Positions 1 through 6,810 of a stretch of 8,333 nucleotides of DNA are shown piece by piece; within the stretch, counting starts at the first letter, position 1; each line of letters opens with the position of its first letter. This stretch comes from Acidobacteriota bacterium (GTDB lineage: Bacteria; Acidobacteriota; Terriglobia; UBA7540). Position numbers and translations under genes: made by a program. The stretch lies in contig JAJYJL010000276.1 of NCBI GenBank assembly GCA_021789565.1, positions 1 to 8,333 of the forward strand. Reading direction: 5' to 3'. The notes under the pieces were generated by a model. It made no database searches and had not been told where the DNA came from. It worked only from the letters and a program-made list of their open reading frames with translations.

Positions 1-2
1 GT

Positions 3-947
3 GTCCTTCCCGCGAACTTGGGGCGATGGAAACACGGCGTCTATTATCACCTATCCTACCTCGGTCCCGTAACAAAGCAGAGTTCTCACATCGTCACGCC
101 CGCCATGGTCGCCCGCGAGTTCAAGAAGGTCACCGAGGCCGGCGCCACCGAATACATGCTGGTGAATGTGTCAGAAATGCGCGAGTTCATCATGGAAATC
201 AGGGAGATTGCGGAAATCTGTTGGGACGCCAAAACGGCGCTTGCTGACGAACCGCACCAGCCGCTGCCCACGAAAGTACTCTCATTTGTCCCGACTGTGG
301 GCCACTCGGATGCCGCCGCTCTCCAGCCCGCGTCGGACCACGCTGCCGGAGACAAGTACGTAGCGTGGTGGTGCCGCGAGTACTTCGGCGACAAGGCGGC
401 CCCGGAAGCGGACGAGGTGTATCACTGGTATTACGAACTCCTCAATTCGTATGACAAGCAATGGTACGGGAGTGAAAAGGTGCGTGGCGCCATCGCTTTG
501 CTCATCAAGAAATTTGCCGGCCAGCCCTTTGCGCCCGCTCTGCCCAACACCCTCCCCACCCTGCGCGAACGCGCCGCGCGCTACAAGGACGCCCTCGCCC
601 TGGCGGCTTCCGCTGCCGAGAAAATGAACTGCCAGCAGCGCCAGTTTTTCTTTGACCACGCAGAGTTGCCCATGCTCATGGATTATCGCCCGACGCAGGC
701 GGCCGTGTTGCTGGTTGAGGCAATGTCGGAGCCGGATTTGGGCAAGGCTTGGAAGGAGTGCGAAGCGGCGATGAAACCCTTGGAGAGAATGGAAATCGAG
801 ATCCTTCGCGCCGAGCACCCGCCCTTCGAGAACTGGTACCGGGAGACATGGATACGGCGCCACACCAGCAAATACAATGTCCACCGGCCCTACCAGGAGC
901 TGCGGGCGTTTTTGTCTTCCTGCGGGGCCGAAGGGCTGGGGGGCTGA
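3..947 (+). CDS. Glycoside hydrolase family 115-like protein, C-terminal part (5' end outside window)
   Basis: GH115 enzymes are xylan alpha-1,2-glucuronidases that remove (4-O-methyl-)glucuronic acid from xylan side chains. The frame is open to the left edge, so the TTG at 18 is not a credible start and the N-terminal part is missing. Near the start the protein reads HGVYYHLSYLG, then about 25 residues later a stretch ending EAGATEYMLVNVSEM, and then a Trp-Asp pair (CWDA). This order (GVYYHxxY, then an alpha/beta unit ending in xxVNVxxx, then WD) recalls the end of the GH115 catalytic barrel. The remaining roughly 230 residues look mostly helical, as does the domain after the barrel in this family. 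Known GH115 proteins usually continue with a beta-rich C-terminal domain, and I do not see one before the stop at 945-947. It could be a shorter GH115 relative or a related clade. The family call rests on remembered motifs, not an alignment. Downstream genes show no link to xylan use. Confidence 0.6.
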   Translation, partial: VLPANLGRWKHGVYYHLSYLGPVTKQSSHIVTPAMVAREFKKVTEAGATEYMLVNVSEMREFIMEIREIAEICWDAKTALADEPHQPLPTKVLSFVPTVGHSDAAALQPASDHAAGDKYVAWWCREYFGDKAAPEADEVYHWYYELLNSYDKQWYGSEKVRGAIALLIKKFAGQPFAPALPNTLPTLRERAARYKDALALAASAAEKMNCQQRQFFFDHAELPMLMDYRPTQAAVLLVEAMSEPDLGKAWKECEAAMKPLERMEIEILRAEHPPFENWYRETWIRRHTSKYNVHRPYQELRAFLSSCGAEGLGG

Positions 948-1069
948 TAACCCCGGTGAAATGCGTTTGAGACGGCGCACGACAAAATCCTGCGCTACGT
1001 GCCGGGGATTTCGTAACTAGCGGGGTTTTGGGTTGCGGGCACTTTGAGTGTCTGGTATGCTTAGTCAAG

Positions 1070-1351
1070 GTGAAAAAGGTGATGGCCTTGAAGCTCTTGG
1101 ATAACTACCACGTGTGGCTGCGCTTCAGCGACGGCGTGGAAGGGGAAGCGGATTTTTCGAACAAGCCCCAAACCGGGGTTTACTCCGCGTGGGCCGATGA
1201 CGAGAATTTCCGGCGGGTGAAAACCGGCGACTGGGGAGAGTTGACGTGGGATGACCAGATTGACTTCTGCCCTGACGCACTCTGGCTGCAGGTGACGGGG
1301 CAGAAACCGGAGGCACTTCTCGGTCAGGACCCTGCAATGGTCCATGCCTGA
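1070..1351 (+). CDS. DUF2442 domain protein
   Basis: A small protein of about 93 residues. The core DNYHVWLRFSDGVEGEADFS, then a Gly-Val-Tyr/Ala-Trp segment, an aromatic-acidic stretch and FCPDALWLQVTG match the DUF2442 pattern (a W-x-x-F-x-D-G-x-x-G-x-x-D start and a C-P-D-x-L-x-x-x-x-TG end). The function of the family is not established. In many genomes it follows a DUF4160 gene as a suspected toxin-antitoxin-like pair, but no DUF4160 gene lies directly upstream here. I chose the GTG at 1070 because the family normally starts a few residues before the V-K-x-L-D-x-Y segment. TTG at 1028 and ATG at 1082 are in the same frame, and none has a convincing ribosome binding site. The cupin gene follows after 37 bases, so they may share a transcript. 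Confidence 0.75.
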   Translation: MKKVMALKLLDNYHVWLRFSDGVEGEADFSNKPQTGVYSAWADDENFRRVKTGDWGELTWDDQIDFCPDALWLQVTGQKPEALLGQDPAMVHA

Positions 1352-1388
1352 AATCAGCCGCTCTCTTGTCTGACACGCCACGACTGCC

Positions 1389-1892
1389 ATGACGTCGAGT
1401 GAGGTGATAGCGAAGCTGGGGCTGCGCCCGCTGCCAAACGAAGGCGGGTTTTATAGGGAGACCTATCGAAGTGATGACACGCTTGCCCGCTCCGCCCTCC
1501 CTCCGAGATACTCTGGCGACCGGCACTTCTCCACCGCCATTTATTACCTGTTGACCCCGGATTCGTTTTCGGCGATGCATCGAATTAAGAGTGACGAGGT
1601 GTATCACTTTTACCAGGGCGGGCCGGTGACAATGCTCCAGCTTCACCCGGACGGACGGGGAGAAGTCCTCGTTCTCGGCTCCGACCTCGCCGCCGGACAT
1701 CAATGTCAGTGCCTTGCCCCGCGGGGCGTTTGGCAAGGCCTGTTCCTGAACCCCGGCGCGGATTACGCCCTGATGGGCACGACGGTTTCTCCCGGATTCG
1801 AGTTTGCGGATTTTGAACTCGGCGAGAGGAGCGCAATGATCGAGAAATTCCCGCAATACCAAGACCTCATCACACGGCTCACACGCGGTTGA
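1389..1892 (+). CDS. Cupin, DUF985 (Cupin_5) family
   Basis: A 167-residue single-domain cupin, the usual length for the DUF985 family. Visible landmarks are L-x-P-L-P-x-E-G-G-F-Y-R-E-T-Y at 13-26, IYYLL at 51-55, HRIKSDEVYHFYQGGP at 64-79, a V-W-Q segment near 114-116, and DYALMGTTVSPGFEFADFEL at 125-144. His64, Glu70 and His73 lie where cupins hold a metal or ligand. Related structures have a double-stranded beta-helix fold, sometimes suggested to bind sugars or nucleotide sugars, but no reaction is established. The protein has no signal peptide and should be cytoplasmic. The ATG at 1389 puts the first motif at the normal distance. No clear Shine-Dalgarno sequence is visible. bioD starts 27 bases downstream, so co-transcription is plausible, without implying a biotin role. 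Confidence 0.88.
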   Translation: MTSSEVIAKLGLRPLPNEGGFYRETYRSDDTLARSALPPRYSGDRHFSTAIYYLLTPDSFSAMHRIKSDEVYHFYQGGPVTMLQLHPDGRGEVLVLGSDLAAGHQCQCLAPRGVWQGLFLNPGADYALMGTTVSPGFEFADFELGERSAMIEKFPQYQDLITRLTRG

Positions 1893-1919
1893 AACCGCGA
1901 GGCCTTCAGCCTGGCACAA

Positions 1920-2597
1920 ATGTCAAGAGTCATATTCGTGACGGGAACCGATACCGGAGTTGGCAAGACGCTGCTGACCGGCCTGCTGCTCTACCATCTG
2001 CGCGAAGGCGGCTGCCACGCCTTGGCGATGAAGCCGTTTTGTTCCGGAGGGAGAGGGGATGCCCGCTTTCTTCACCGTCTGGCGGACGGGGAACTGCCGC
2101 TGGACCGGATTAACCCCTGGCACTTTGCCGAGCCGGTGCGCGCGTTGGCCGCCGGGCGGAGGCACCCCGGACGCGTGTTCCTGCGCGAAGTGGTTGAGGC
2201 GATCCGCGGCGTGGGTGCAACCTGCCAATGCCTGTTGGTCGAGGGGATTGGAGGGCTGCTGGTCCCGTTGGGCGAGGGGTATTGGGTCGCCGACCTGATC
2301 GTTCGGCTCGAGTGCGAGGTGCTGGTCGTGTCGGCCAATCGCCTCGGCACGATTAATCACACGCTTCTGACGGTGGAGGCCCTGCGCGGCGCGGGCGTAA
2401 CGAGGATCAAAGTCGTGCTCATGCGGCACGCTCGCCGGGACGCTTCGACCCCAACCAATGCGGCGGTATTGAGCAAGTTCCTGGCGCCAGTGCCTCTCTT
2501 TACCCTAGGCAATCTTGGCCCCAATCCCCGCTCGCGAGAGGCGCTGAAAAAAAATGAAAAAAAATTTCGGAAAGTGCTTGCGCCTCTTCTCCGGTAA
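1920..2597 (+). CDS. bioD: ATP-dependent dethiobiotin synthetase BioD
   Basis: BioD closes the ureido ring of dethiobiotin from 7,8-diaminopelargonic acid, CO2 and ATP, the penultimate step of biotin synthesis, in the cytoplasm. The 225 residues fit the family. The P-loop GTDTGVGKT is at 9-17. K38-P39 and Ser42 match the catalytic Lys and Ser of the KPxxSG loop. Asp47 probably matches the E. coli Mg-binding Asp54, and E108 in VEGIGGLLVPL matches Glu115. NPWHFAEP (65-72) and GTINHTLLT (143-151) are also typical. The segment where E. coli uses Asn175 to hold adenine reads LMRH, so nucleotide recognition may differ slightly. The Lys-rich tail (KKNEKKFRK, 210-218) is encoded by A-tracts that double as upstream sequence of the first rRNA promoter. 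No bioA, bioB or bioF is in the window. Confidence 0.93.
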   Translation: MSRVIFVTGTDTGVGKTLLTGLLLYHLREGGCHALAMKPFCSGGRGDARFLHRLADGELPLDRINPWHFAEPVRALAAGRRHPGRVFLREVVEAIRGVGATCQCLLVEGIGGLLVPLGEGYWVADLIVRLECEVLVVSANRLGTINHTLLTVEALRGAGVTRIKVVLMRHARRDASTPTNAAVLSKFLAPVPLFTLGNLGPNPRSREALKKNEKKFRKVLAPLLR

Positions 2598-2605
2598 TGT
2601 ATTGT
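2578..2605 (+). promoter_or_regulatory. rRNA promoter P1, overlapping the 3' end of bioD
   Basis: The -35 TTGCGC (2578-2583) and -10 TATTGT (2600-2605) are separated by 16 bases. An A-tract (GAAAAAAAATTTC, 2556-2568) just upstream resembles an UP element. The -35 and A-tract lie inside bioD codons, and the bioD stop (2595-2597) is in the spacer. A second copy of the same layout lies 122 bases downstream, which supports the call. The -10 is weak. Confidence 0.55.
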
Positions 2606-2613
2606 TCGCGGCC

Positions 2614-2626
2614 TGTTCTTTGCAAG
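2614..2626 (+). promoter_or_regulatory. boxA-like antitermination site, copy 1
   Basis: TGTTCTTTGCAAG resembles the boxA element of rRNA leaders (E. coli TGCTCTTTAACAA), where Nus factors load to keep polymerase from terminating. It begins 36 bases after the start of the P1 -35. The same spacing is seen at P2, and a closer boxA match precedes 23S. Confidence 0.5.
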
Positions 2627-2699
2627 TTAGCGGACGGAACCGCGAACGCCGGTTGGGCGATGGGCCGCAAAAGTATTTGAAAAAAATTTCAAAAAGTAC

Positions 2700-2727
2700 T
2701 TGCGTGCGCCTGGCGCGAGTGTAAACT
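2700..2727 (+). promoter_or_regulatory. rRNA promoter P2
   Basis: The -35 TTGCGT (2700-2705) and -10 TAAACT (2722-2727) have a 16-base spacer. They are preceded by GAAAAAAATTTC (2679-2690), an UP-like A-tract nearly identical to that of P1. Hexamers, A-tract and following boxA-like site repeat the P1 module 122 bases later. Confidence 0.6.
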
Positions 2728-2735
2728 CTCGACCC

Positions 2736-2748
2736 TGTTCTTTGCGAG
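2736..2748 (+). promoter_or_regulatory. boxA-like antitermination site, copy 2
   Basis: TGTTCTTTGCGAG begins 36 bases after the start of the P2 -35 and differs from copy 1 at one base. The context following it (GTCAGTGGACG) also matches copy 1 (TTAGCGGACG), so the module was duplicated as a unit. Confidence 0.5.
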
Positions 2749-2786
2749 TCAGTGGACGAAGTCGGCGAGAGCGCTGGACGGATGTT

Positions 2787-2814
2787 TTGACAACCGTTTC
2801 GATGGGGATAGATT
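2787..2814 (+). promoter_or_regulatory. rRNA promoter P3 (candidate)
   Basis: A consensus -35 TTGACA (2787-2792) is followed after 16 bases by TAGATT (2809-2814). The same two hexamers recur at P4. The left arm of a 9-bp inverted repeat lies in its spacer, so activity could be modulated there. The TTTTGACAAC context also resembles a boxA, so the role is uncertain. Confidence 0.45.
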
Positions 2815-2864
2815 GATGAGGCGGGCCGATATAGGCCGGAGGCCGAAGAAGAAAGATCGAAACG
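2795..2864. repeat. 9-bp inverted repeat between P3 and P4
   Basis: CGTTTCGAT (2795-2803) and ATCGAAACG (2856-2864) are perfect complements separated by 52 bases. The left arm is in the P3 spacer and the right arm ends 7 bases before the P4 -35. It could be an RNA stem in transcripts from P1 and P2, or a paired protein site. I cannot tell which. Confidence 0.55.
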
Positions 2865-2870
2865 AAGGGG

Positions 2871-2899
2871 TTGACAGTTGTCTGCGAGGAAGCTAGATT
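2871..2899 (+). promoter_or_regulatory. rRNA promoter P4
   Basis: A consensus -35 TTGACA (2871-2876), a 17-base spacer and -10 TAGATT (2894-2899). By hexamer match this is the best single promoter in the leader region. Transcription would start near 2906, about 300 bases before mature 16S and just before the terminator-like hairpin. Confidence 0.65.
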
Positions 2900-2920
2900 A
2901 ACCTGGAACTTAACGATGCC

Positions 2921-2965
2921 CTGAGAGACCGCGTTGAGAAAGAAAAGCGGTCGATCAGTTTTTTT
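2921..2965 (+). terminator. Intrinsic-terminator-like hairpin inside the rRNA leader
   Basis: CTGA (2921-2924) and GACCGC (2927-2932) pair with GCGGTC (2947-2952) and TCAG (2955-2958), with a symmetric GA/GA internal loop that can form sheared G-A pairs. Seven T (2959-2965) follow at once. This is the form of an intrinsic terminator, yet it lies downstream of all four promoters and upstream of 16S. It may be an attenuator or pause site overridden by antitermination. Confidence 0.55.
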
Positions 2966-3061
2966 GTCCCAAAATGAGGGGCAAAGGCGGAGAGGGAAGT
3001 TCGGGCGGAAGAAGCCAAATGAGGCGCTTCCGTGAAAGAGATTTTCGGGTGGAGACACCCG
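2963..3061 (+). other. Structured rRNA leader: three hairpins before the processing stem
   Basis: Three hairpins follow the T-run. TTTGTCCC (2963-2970) pairs with GGGGCAAA (2978-2985) with one G-U. CGGAAG (3006-3011) pairs with CTTCCG (3027-3032), with an inner GCC/GGC. CGGGTG (3046-3051) pairs with CACCCG (3056-3061) around a GAGA tetraloop. The first hairpin uses the last three T of the terminator-like run, so the two structures compete. I see no gene here. Confidence 0.6.
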
Positions 3062-3063
3062 CT

Positions 3064-3101
3064 GCTCATTGAAAATTGAATTGTGCGATAAGTTAAGAGC
3101 C
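3064..3101 (+). other. 5' arm of the 16S processing stem
   Basis: GAATTGTGCGATAAG (3078-3092) is the exact complement of 4868-4882 beyond 16S. GCTCATTG (3064-3071) pairs with 4890-4897, and GAGCC (3097-3101) with 4861-4865. Together they form a long, slightly interrupted duplex that loops out 16S, the expected RNase III-type substrate for releasing pre-16S. Confidence 0.85.
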
Positions 3102-3110
3102 CCTTCAGGA

Positions 3111-3130
3111 CCATCCCGTTAGTGGGATGG
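3111..3130 (+). other. Leader hairpin, 7 bp
   Basis: CCATCCC (3111-3117) pairs perfectly with GGGATGG (3124-3130) across a 6-base loop. It lies inside the processing-stem loop, between the 5' arm and 16S. No T-run follows, so it is not a terminator. Confidence 0.6.
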
Positions 3131-3161
3131 CTTTGGAGAGTTTTAAGAAATGAGTTTGACC

Positions 3162-3183
3162 GCCCGGCTTTCACGAGCCGGGC
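3162..3183 (+). other. Leader hairpin, 8 bp, just before 16S
   Basis: GCCCGGCT (3162-3169) pairs perfectly with AGCCGGGC (3176-3183) across a 6-base loop, ending about 25 bases before mature 16S. No T-run follows. A role in 5' maturation or folding of 16S is possible but is inference. Confidence 0.6.
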
Positions 3184-3208
3184 AGAAGGTCGGATCAACT
3201 AACGTTTT

Positions 3209-4789
<1,581 letters not shown>

Positions 4790-4860
4790 ATGGGTGCGGG
4801 GTAAAAACCGCATGCCTAGGTCGATCTGAAATCTCAAATCCAAATTTGAAGTTTCGGACG

Positions 4861-4897
4861 GGCTCGGCTTATCGCACAATTCAGTTTTGCAATGAGC
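4861..4897 (+). other. 3' arm of the 16S processing stem
   Basis: CTTATCGCACAATTC (4868-4882) is the exact complement of 3078-3092 upstream of 16S. CAATGAGC (4890-4897) and GGCTC (4861-4865) extend the duplex with 3064-3071 and 3097-3101. It lies about 85 bases beyond the mature 16S 3' end. Confidence 0.85.
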
Positions 4898-4937
4898 GGC
4901 ATGCTCTTTCGCAAGTGGTTGAGATCGAACTTTAGGC

Positions 4938-5027
4938 ATTTTCGATTTTCGATTGGCAATTTGCGATTGAAGTCTCGCCGGTCATGCTGGCGACAATCGC
5001 AAATCGAAAATCTAAAATCGCAAATCC
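4938..5027. repeat. A/T-rich palindrome of the GATTTTC/GCAAATC type in the spacer
   Basis: The left arm (4938-4969) and right arm (4995-5027) are near complements made of short units such as CGATTTT and GCAAATC. A G/C-rich cap closes them (CGCCGG with CTGGCG, one G-U). Pieces of both arms recur exactly in the 23S helix 25 insertion: 5008-5025 equals the complement of 6147-6164, and 4944-4956 the complement of 6211-6223. This suggests a dispersed, possibly mobile palindromic element. The right arm overlaps the tRNA-Ala bracket at 5022-5030. Confidence 0.75.
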
Positions 5028-5118
5028 AAACGGGGCTGTAGCTCAGTTGGTAGAGCGGTAGCTTTGCAAGCTATAGGTCGGGAGTTCGAATCTCCTCAGC
5101 TCCACCAGATTTGGATTT
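5022..5118. repeat. Complementary bracket around tRNA-Ala
   Basis: AAATCCAAA (5022-5030) and TTTGGATTT (5110-5118) are perfect complements lying one base before and two bases after tRNA-Ala. They would form a stem almost stacked on the acceptor stem. AAATCCAAAT at 4836-4845 is an alternative partner for the right arm. Confidence 0.6.
5032..5107 (+). tRNA. tRNA-Ala (anticodon TGC)
   Basis: A 76-base tRNA including an encoded CCA end. Acceptor stem GGGGCTG pairs with CAGCTCC and includes the G3-U70 wobble that marks alanine tRNAs. Anticodon TGC is at 5065-5067 in loop TTTGCAA, and the T arm has the normal GTTCGAATC. It lies first in the 16S-23S spacer, before tRNA-Ile, the reverse of the common order. 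Confidence 0.98.
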
Positions 5119-5130
5119 CAAATCTCAAAT

Positions 5131-5276
5131 TTGAAATTTGAAATCGCGGCATTGCCGCTTGGGCGTGTAGCTCAGTTGGTTAGAGCACGCGCTTGATAAG
5201 CGCGGGGTCACTGGTTCAAGTCCAGTCACGCCCACCACTTGCACGAACATCTCAGGTTTGAAATTTCAGATTTCAA
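5131..5276. repeat. A/T heptad repeats bracketing tRNA-Ile
   Basis: TTGAAATTTGAAAT (5131-5144), part of a run of AAATTTG units, can pair with ATTTCAGATTTCAA (5263-5276) with a single G-U. The arms enclose tRNA-Ile. A small hairpin GCGGC-ATT-GCCGC (5146-5158) lies between the left arm and the tRNA. The stem may guide excision of the tRNA, or the repeats may simply have accumulated here. Confidence 0.6.
5161..5237 (+). tRNA. tRNA-Ile (anticodon GAT)
   Basis: A 77-base tRNA with encoded CCA. Acceptor stem GGGCGTG pairs perfectly with CACGCCC. Anticodon GAT is at 5195-5197, with stem CGC/GCG and loop TTGATAA. It is the second spacer tRNA and follows tRNA-Ala by 53 bases. Confidence 0.98.
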
Positions 5277-5301
5277 CTGGACCGGATTTTGCCGGAATGA
5301 A

Positions 5302-5328
5302 TCGCTCGGGCGTAAACCGCTTGAGCGA
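5302..5328 (+). other. Spacer hairpin before the 23S boxA
   Basis: TCGCTC (5302-5307) pairs with GAGCGA (5323-5328) across a 15-base loop. It lies 13 bases before the boxA-like site. The nearby CCGG-ATTTTG-CCGG (5282-5295) may form a further small stem. No T-run follows. Confidence 0.45.
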
Positions 5329-5341
5329 GGAGAGTCGGCCA

Positions 5342-5354
5342 TGTTCTTTGACAA
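5342..5354 (+). promoter_or_regulatory. boxA antitermination site before 23S
   Basis: TGTTCTTTGACAA is close to the bacterial boxA (E. coli spacer boxA TGCTCTTTAACAA) and lies in the usual place, about 90 bases before 23S. It supports reading the two leader copies as boxA. TTTGACA here also looks like a -35, but boxA is the simpler reading. Confidence 0.7.
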
Positions 5355-5569
5355 CTGCACATAGGTAGATAACTAGGGCAAATTACAGTTCGCTGAGTTC
5401 TTTTCATTCCTGTCGAGGGGATGAAGAGGTAAACTTTGTGATCAAGCTACTAAGGGCTTATGGTGAATGCCTTGGTGCCAAGAGGCGATGAAGGACGTAA
5501 CAAGTTGCGATAAGCCACGGGGAGCCGCAAATGGGCTTTGATCCGTGGATTTCCGAATGGGACAACCCA

Positions 5570-5706
5570 CCCCGCCAATTGAGTGCATAATGAAAAGTGC
5601 ATAGTGCCGAATGAAAGACAGTTAATCCTTGCGCGCGCGGGGCGAACTCCAGCGTGTGCCTTCATTCTTCACTCTTCACTCGACACTCTACATTCAATTG
5701 GCGGGG
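5570..5706 (+). repeat. Intervening sequence in 23S helix 9 (IVS1)
   Basis: After the conserved GGGACAACCCA, E. coli has a helix 9 of about 18 bases. Here it is replaced by a 137-base stem. Its base is perfect: CCCCGCCAATTGA (5570-5582) with TCAATTGGCGGGG (5694-5706). The right arm is five tandem 7-base units (TCATTCT, TCACTCT, TCACTCG, ACACTCT, ACATTCA; 5662-5696), and the left arm carries imperfect complements with the same period. The tip is G/C-rich (GCGCGCGCGG). Helix 9 insertions are known in other bacteria, where they may be cut out, leaving 23S in pieces. Whether that happens here cannot be read from the DNA. Confidence 0.85.
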
Positions 5707-6137
5707 TATCGACCGGATGAATTCATAGTCCGGCGAGGCGATACGGGGTGAAGTGAAACATCTCAGTAACCCCAGGAAAAGAAAACGAAGCGATTCCGTC
5801 AGTAGTGGCGAGCGAAAGCGGAACAGCCTAAACCGGGAGGACTTGTCTTCCCGGGGTTGCGGGACCTCAACGTGGGAGGTGGAAAGCTAGTGTAACGACA
5901 TGGAAAGGTCGGCCAGAGACCGTGAGAGCCGGGTGCGCGAAAGCTCGAAGCCCCCTAGGGGTATCCCAAGTAATGCGATGCACGTGAAACTTTGCATGAA
6001 TCTGTCCGGACCACCGGATAAGGCTAAATACTCCTTGGCAACCGATAGTGAACTAGTACCGCGAGGGAAAGGTGAAAAGAACCCCTGCTAGGGGAGTGAA
6101 ATAGTACCTGAAACCATATGCCTACAATGTGTAGGAG

Positions 6138-6252
6138 CCCCCTGGAATTTGCGATTTTAGATTTGCGATTTTAGATTGGAACCAGGCGCGCAATGAGCGC
6201 AGTCTTGGGACCAATCGAAAATCAAAAATTGCAAATCGTAAATTCCAGGGGG
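6138..6252 (+). repeat. Intervening sequence in 23S helix 25 (IVS2)
   Basis: Between CCTACAATGTGTAGGAG and GTGACTGCCTGCC, where E. coli has helix 25, lies a 115-base palindrome. CCCCCTGGAATT (6138-6149) pairs perfectly with AATTCCAGGGGG (6241-6252). Inside, each arm is built of 7-base units: GGAATTT, GCGATTT, TAGATTT, GCGATTT, TAGATTG (6144-6178) on the left and CCAATCG, AAAATCA, AAAATTG, CAAATCG, TAAATTC (6211-6245) on the right. Parts match the spacer palindrome at 4938-5027 exactly. Helix 25 is a known site for intervening sequences in other bacteria, but this sequence type seems local to this genome's repeats. Confidence 0.87.
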
Positions 6253-6760
6253 TGACTGCCTGCCTTTTGCATAATGAGTCTGCGAGTTATTGTCCGTGGC
6301 AAGCTTAAGTTGTTTTGCAACGGAGGCGAAGGGAAACCGAGTGCCAATAGCGCGACTTCAGTCGCGGGCAATAGACCCGAAGCGGAGGTGATCTACTCTT
6401 GAGCAGGTTGAAGCTGCGGTAACACGCAGTGGAGGACCGAACTCGTGGATGTTGAAAAATCCTGAGATGACTTGAGAGTAGGAGCGAAAGACTAATCAAA
6501 CCCCGTGATAGCTGGTTCTCTCCGAAATCGCTTGAGGGCGAGTGTTGTGGAAGTACTCCAGGGAGGTAGAGCACTGAATGGCTTAGGGACCCCACCAGGT
6601 TGCCAAAACCAATCAAACTCCGAATACCTTGGATCTCAGTATCACAGCAATCAGGCGGCGGGCGATAAGGTTCGTCGCCGAGAGGGCAACAGCCCAGACC
6701 ATCAGCTAAGGTGCCTAAATGTAGTTAAGTGGAAAGGATGTGACGTTGCACAGACAGTGA

Positions 6761-6810
<50 letters not shown>

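Noticed and set aside
960..1016. Short open stretch ending TAA that reads like a protein tail (…HDKILRYVPGIS)
   Set aside because: Only 18 codons after an in-frame stop at 957-959, with no start or recognisable family. It could be a gene remnant but cannot be supported.
3162..3183. Possible terminator upstream of 16S
   Set aside because: The hairpin is strong but is followed by AGAAGGTCGG, not a T-run.
2627..3198. Minus-strand frames across the rRNA leader
   Set aside because: They run antisense through promoters and hairpins of the leader and show no recognisable protein features.
4826..5277. CRISPR array suggested by repeated A/T-rich units in the spacer
   Set aside because: Units are 7 bases, degenerate and palindromic, with no constant repeats or unique spacers of CRISPR length.
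5348..5375. Promoter-like TTGACA-N16-TAACTA upstream of 23S
   Set aside because: TTGACA is part of a good boxA match in the usual position before 23S, and the -10 is poor. A separate 23S promoter is not needed.
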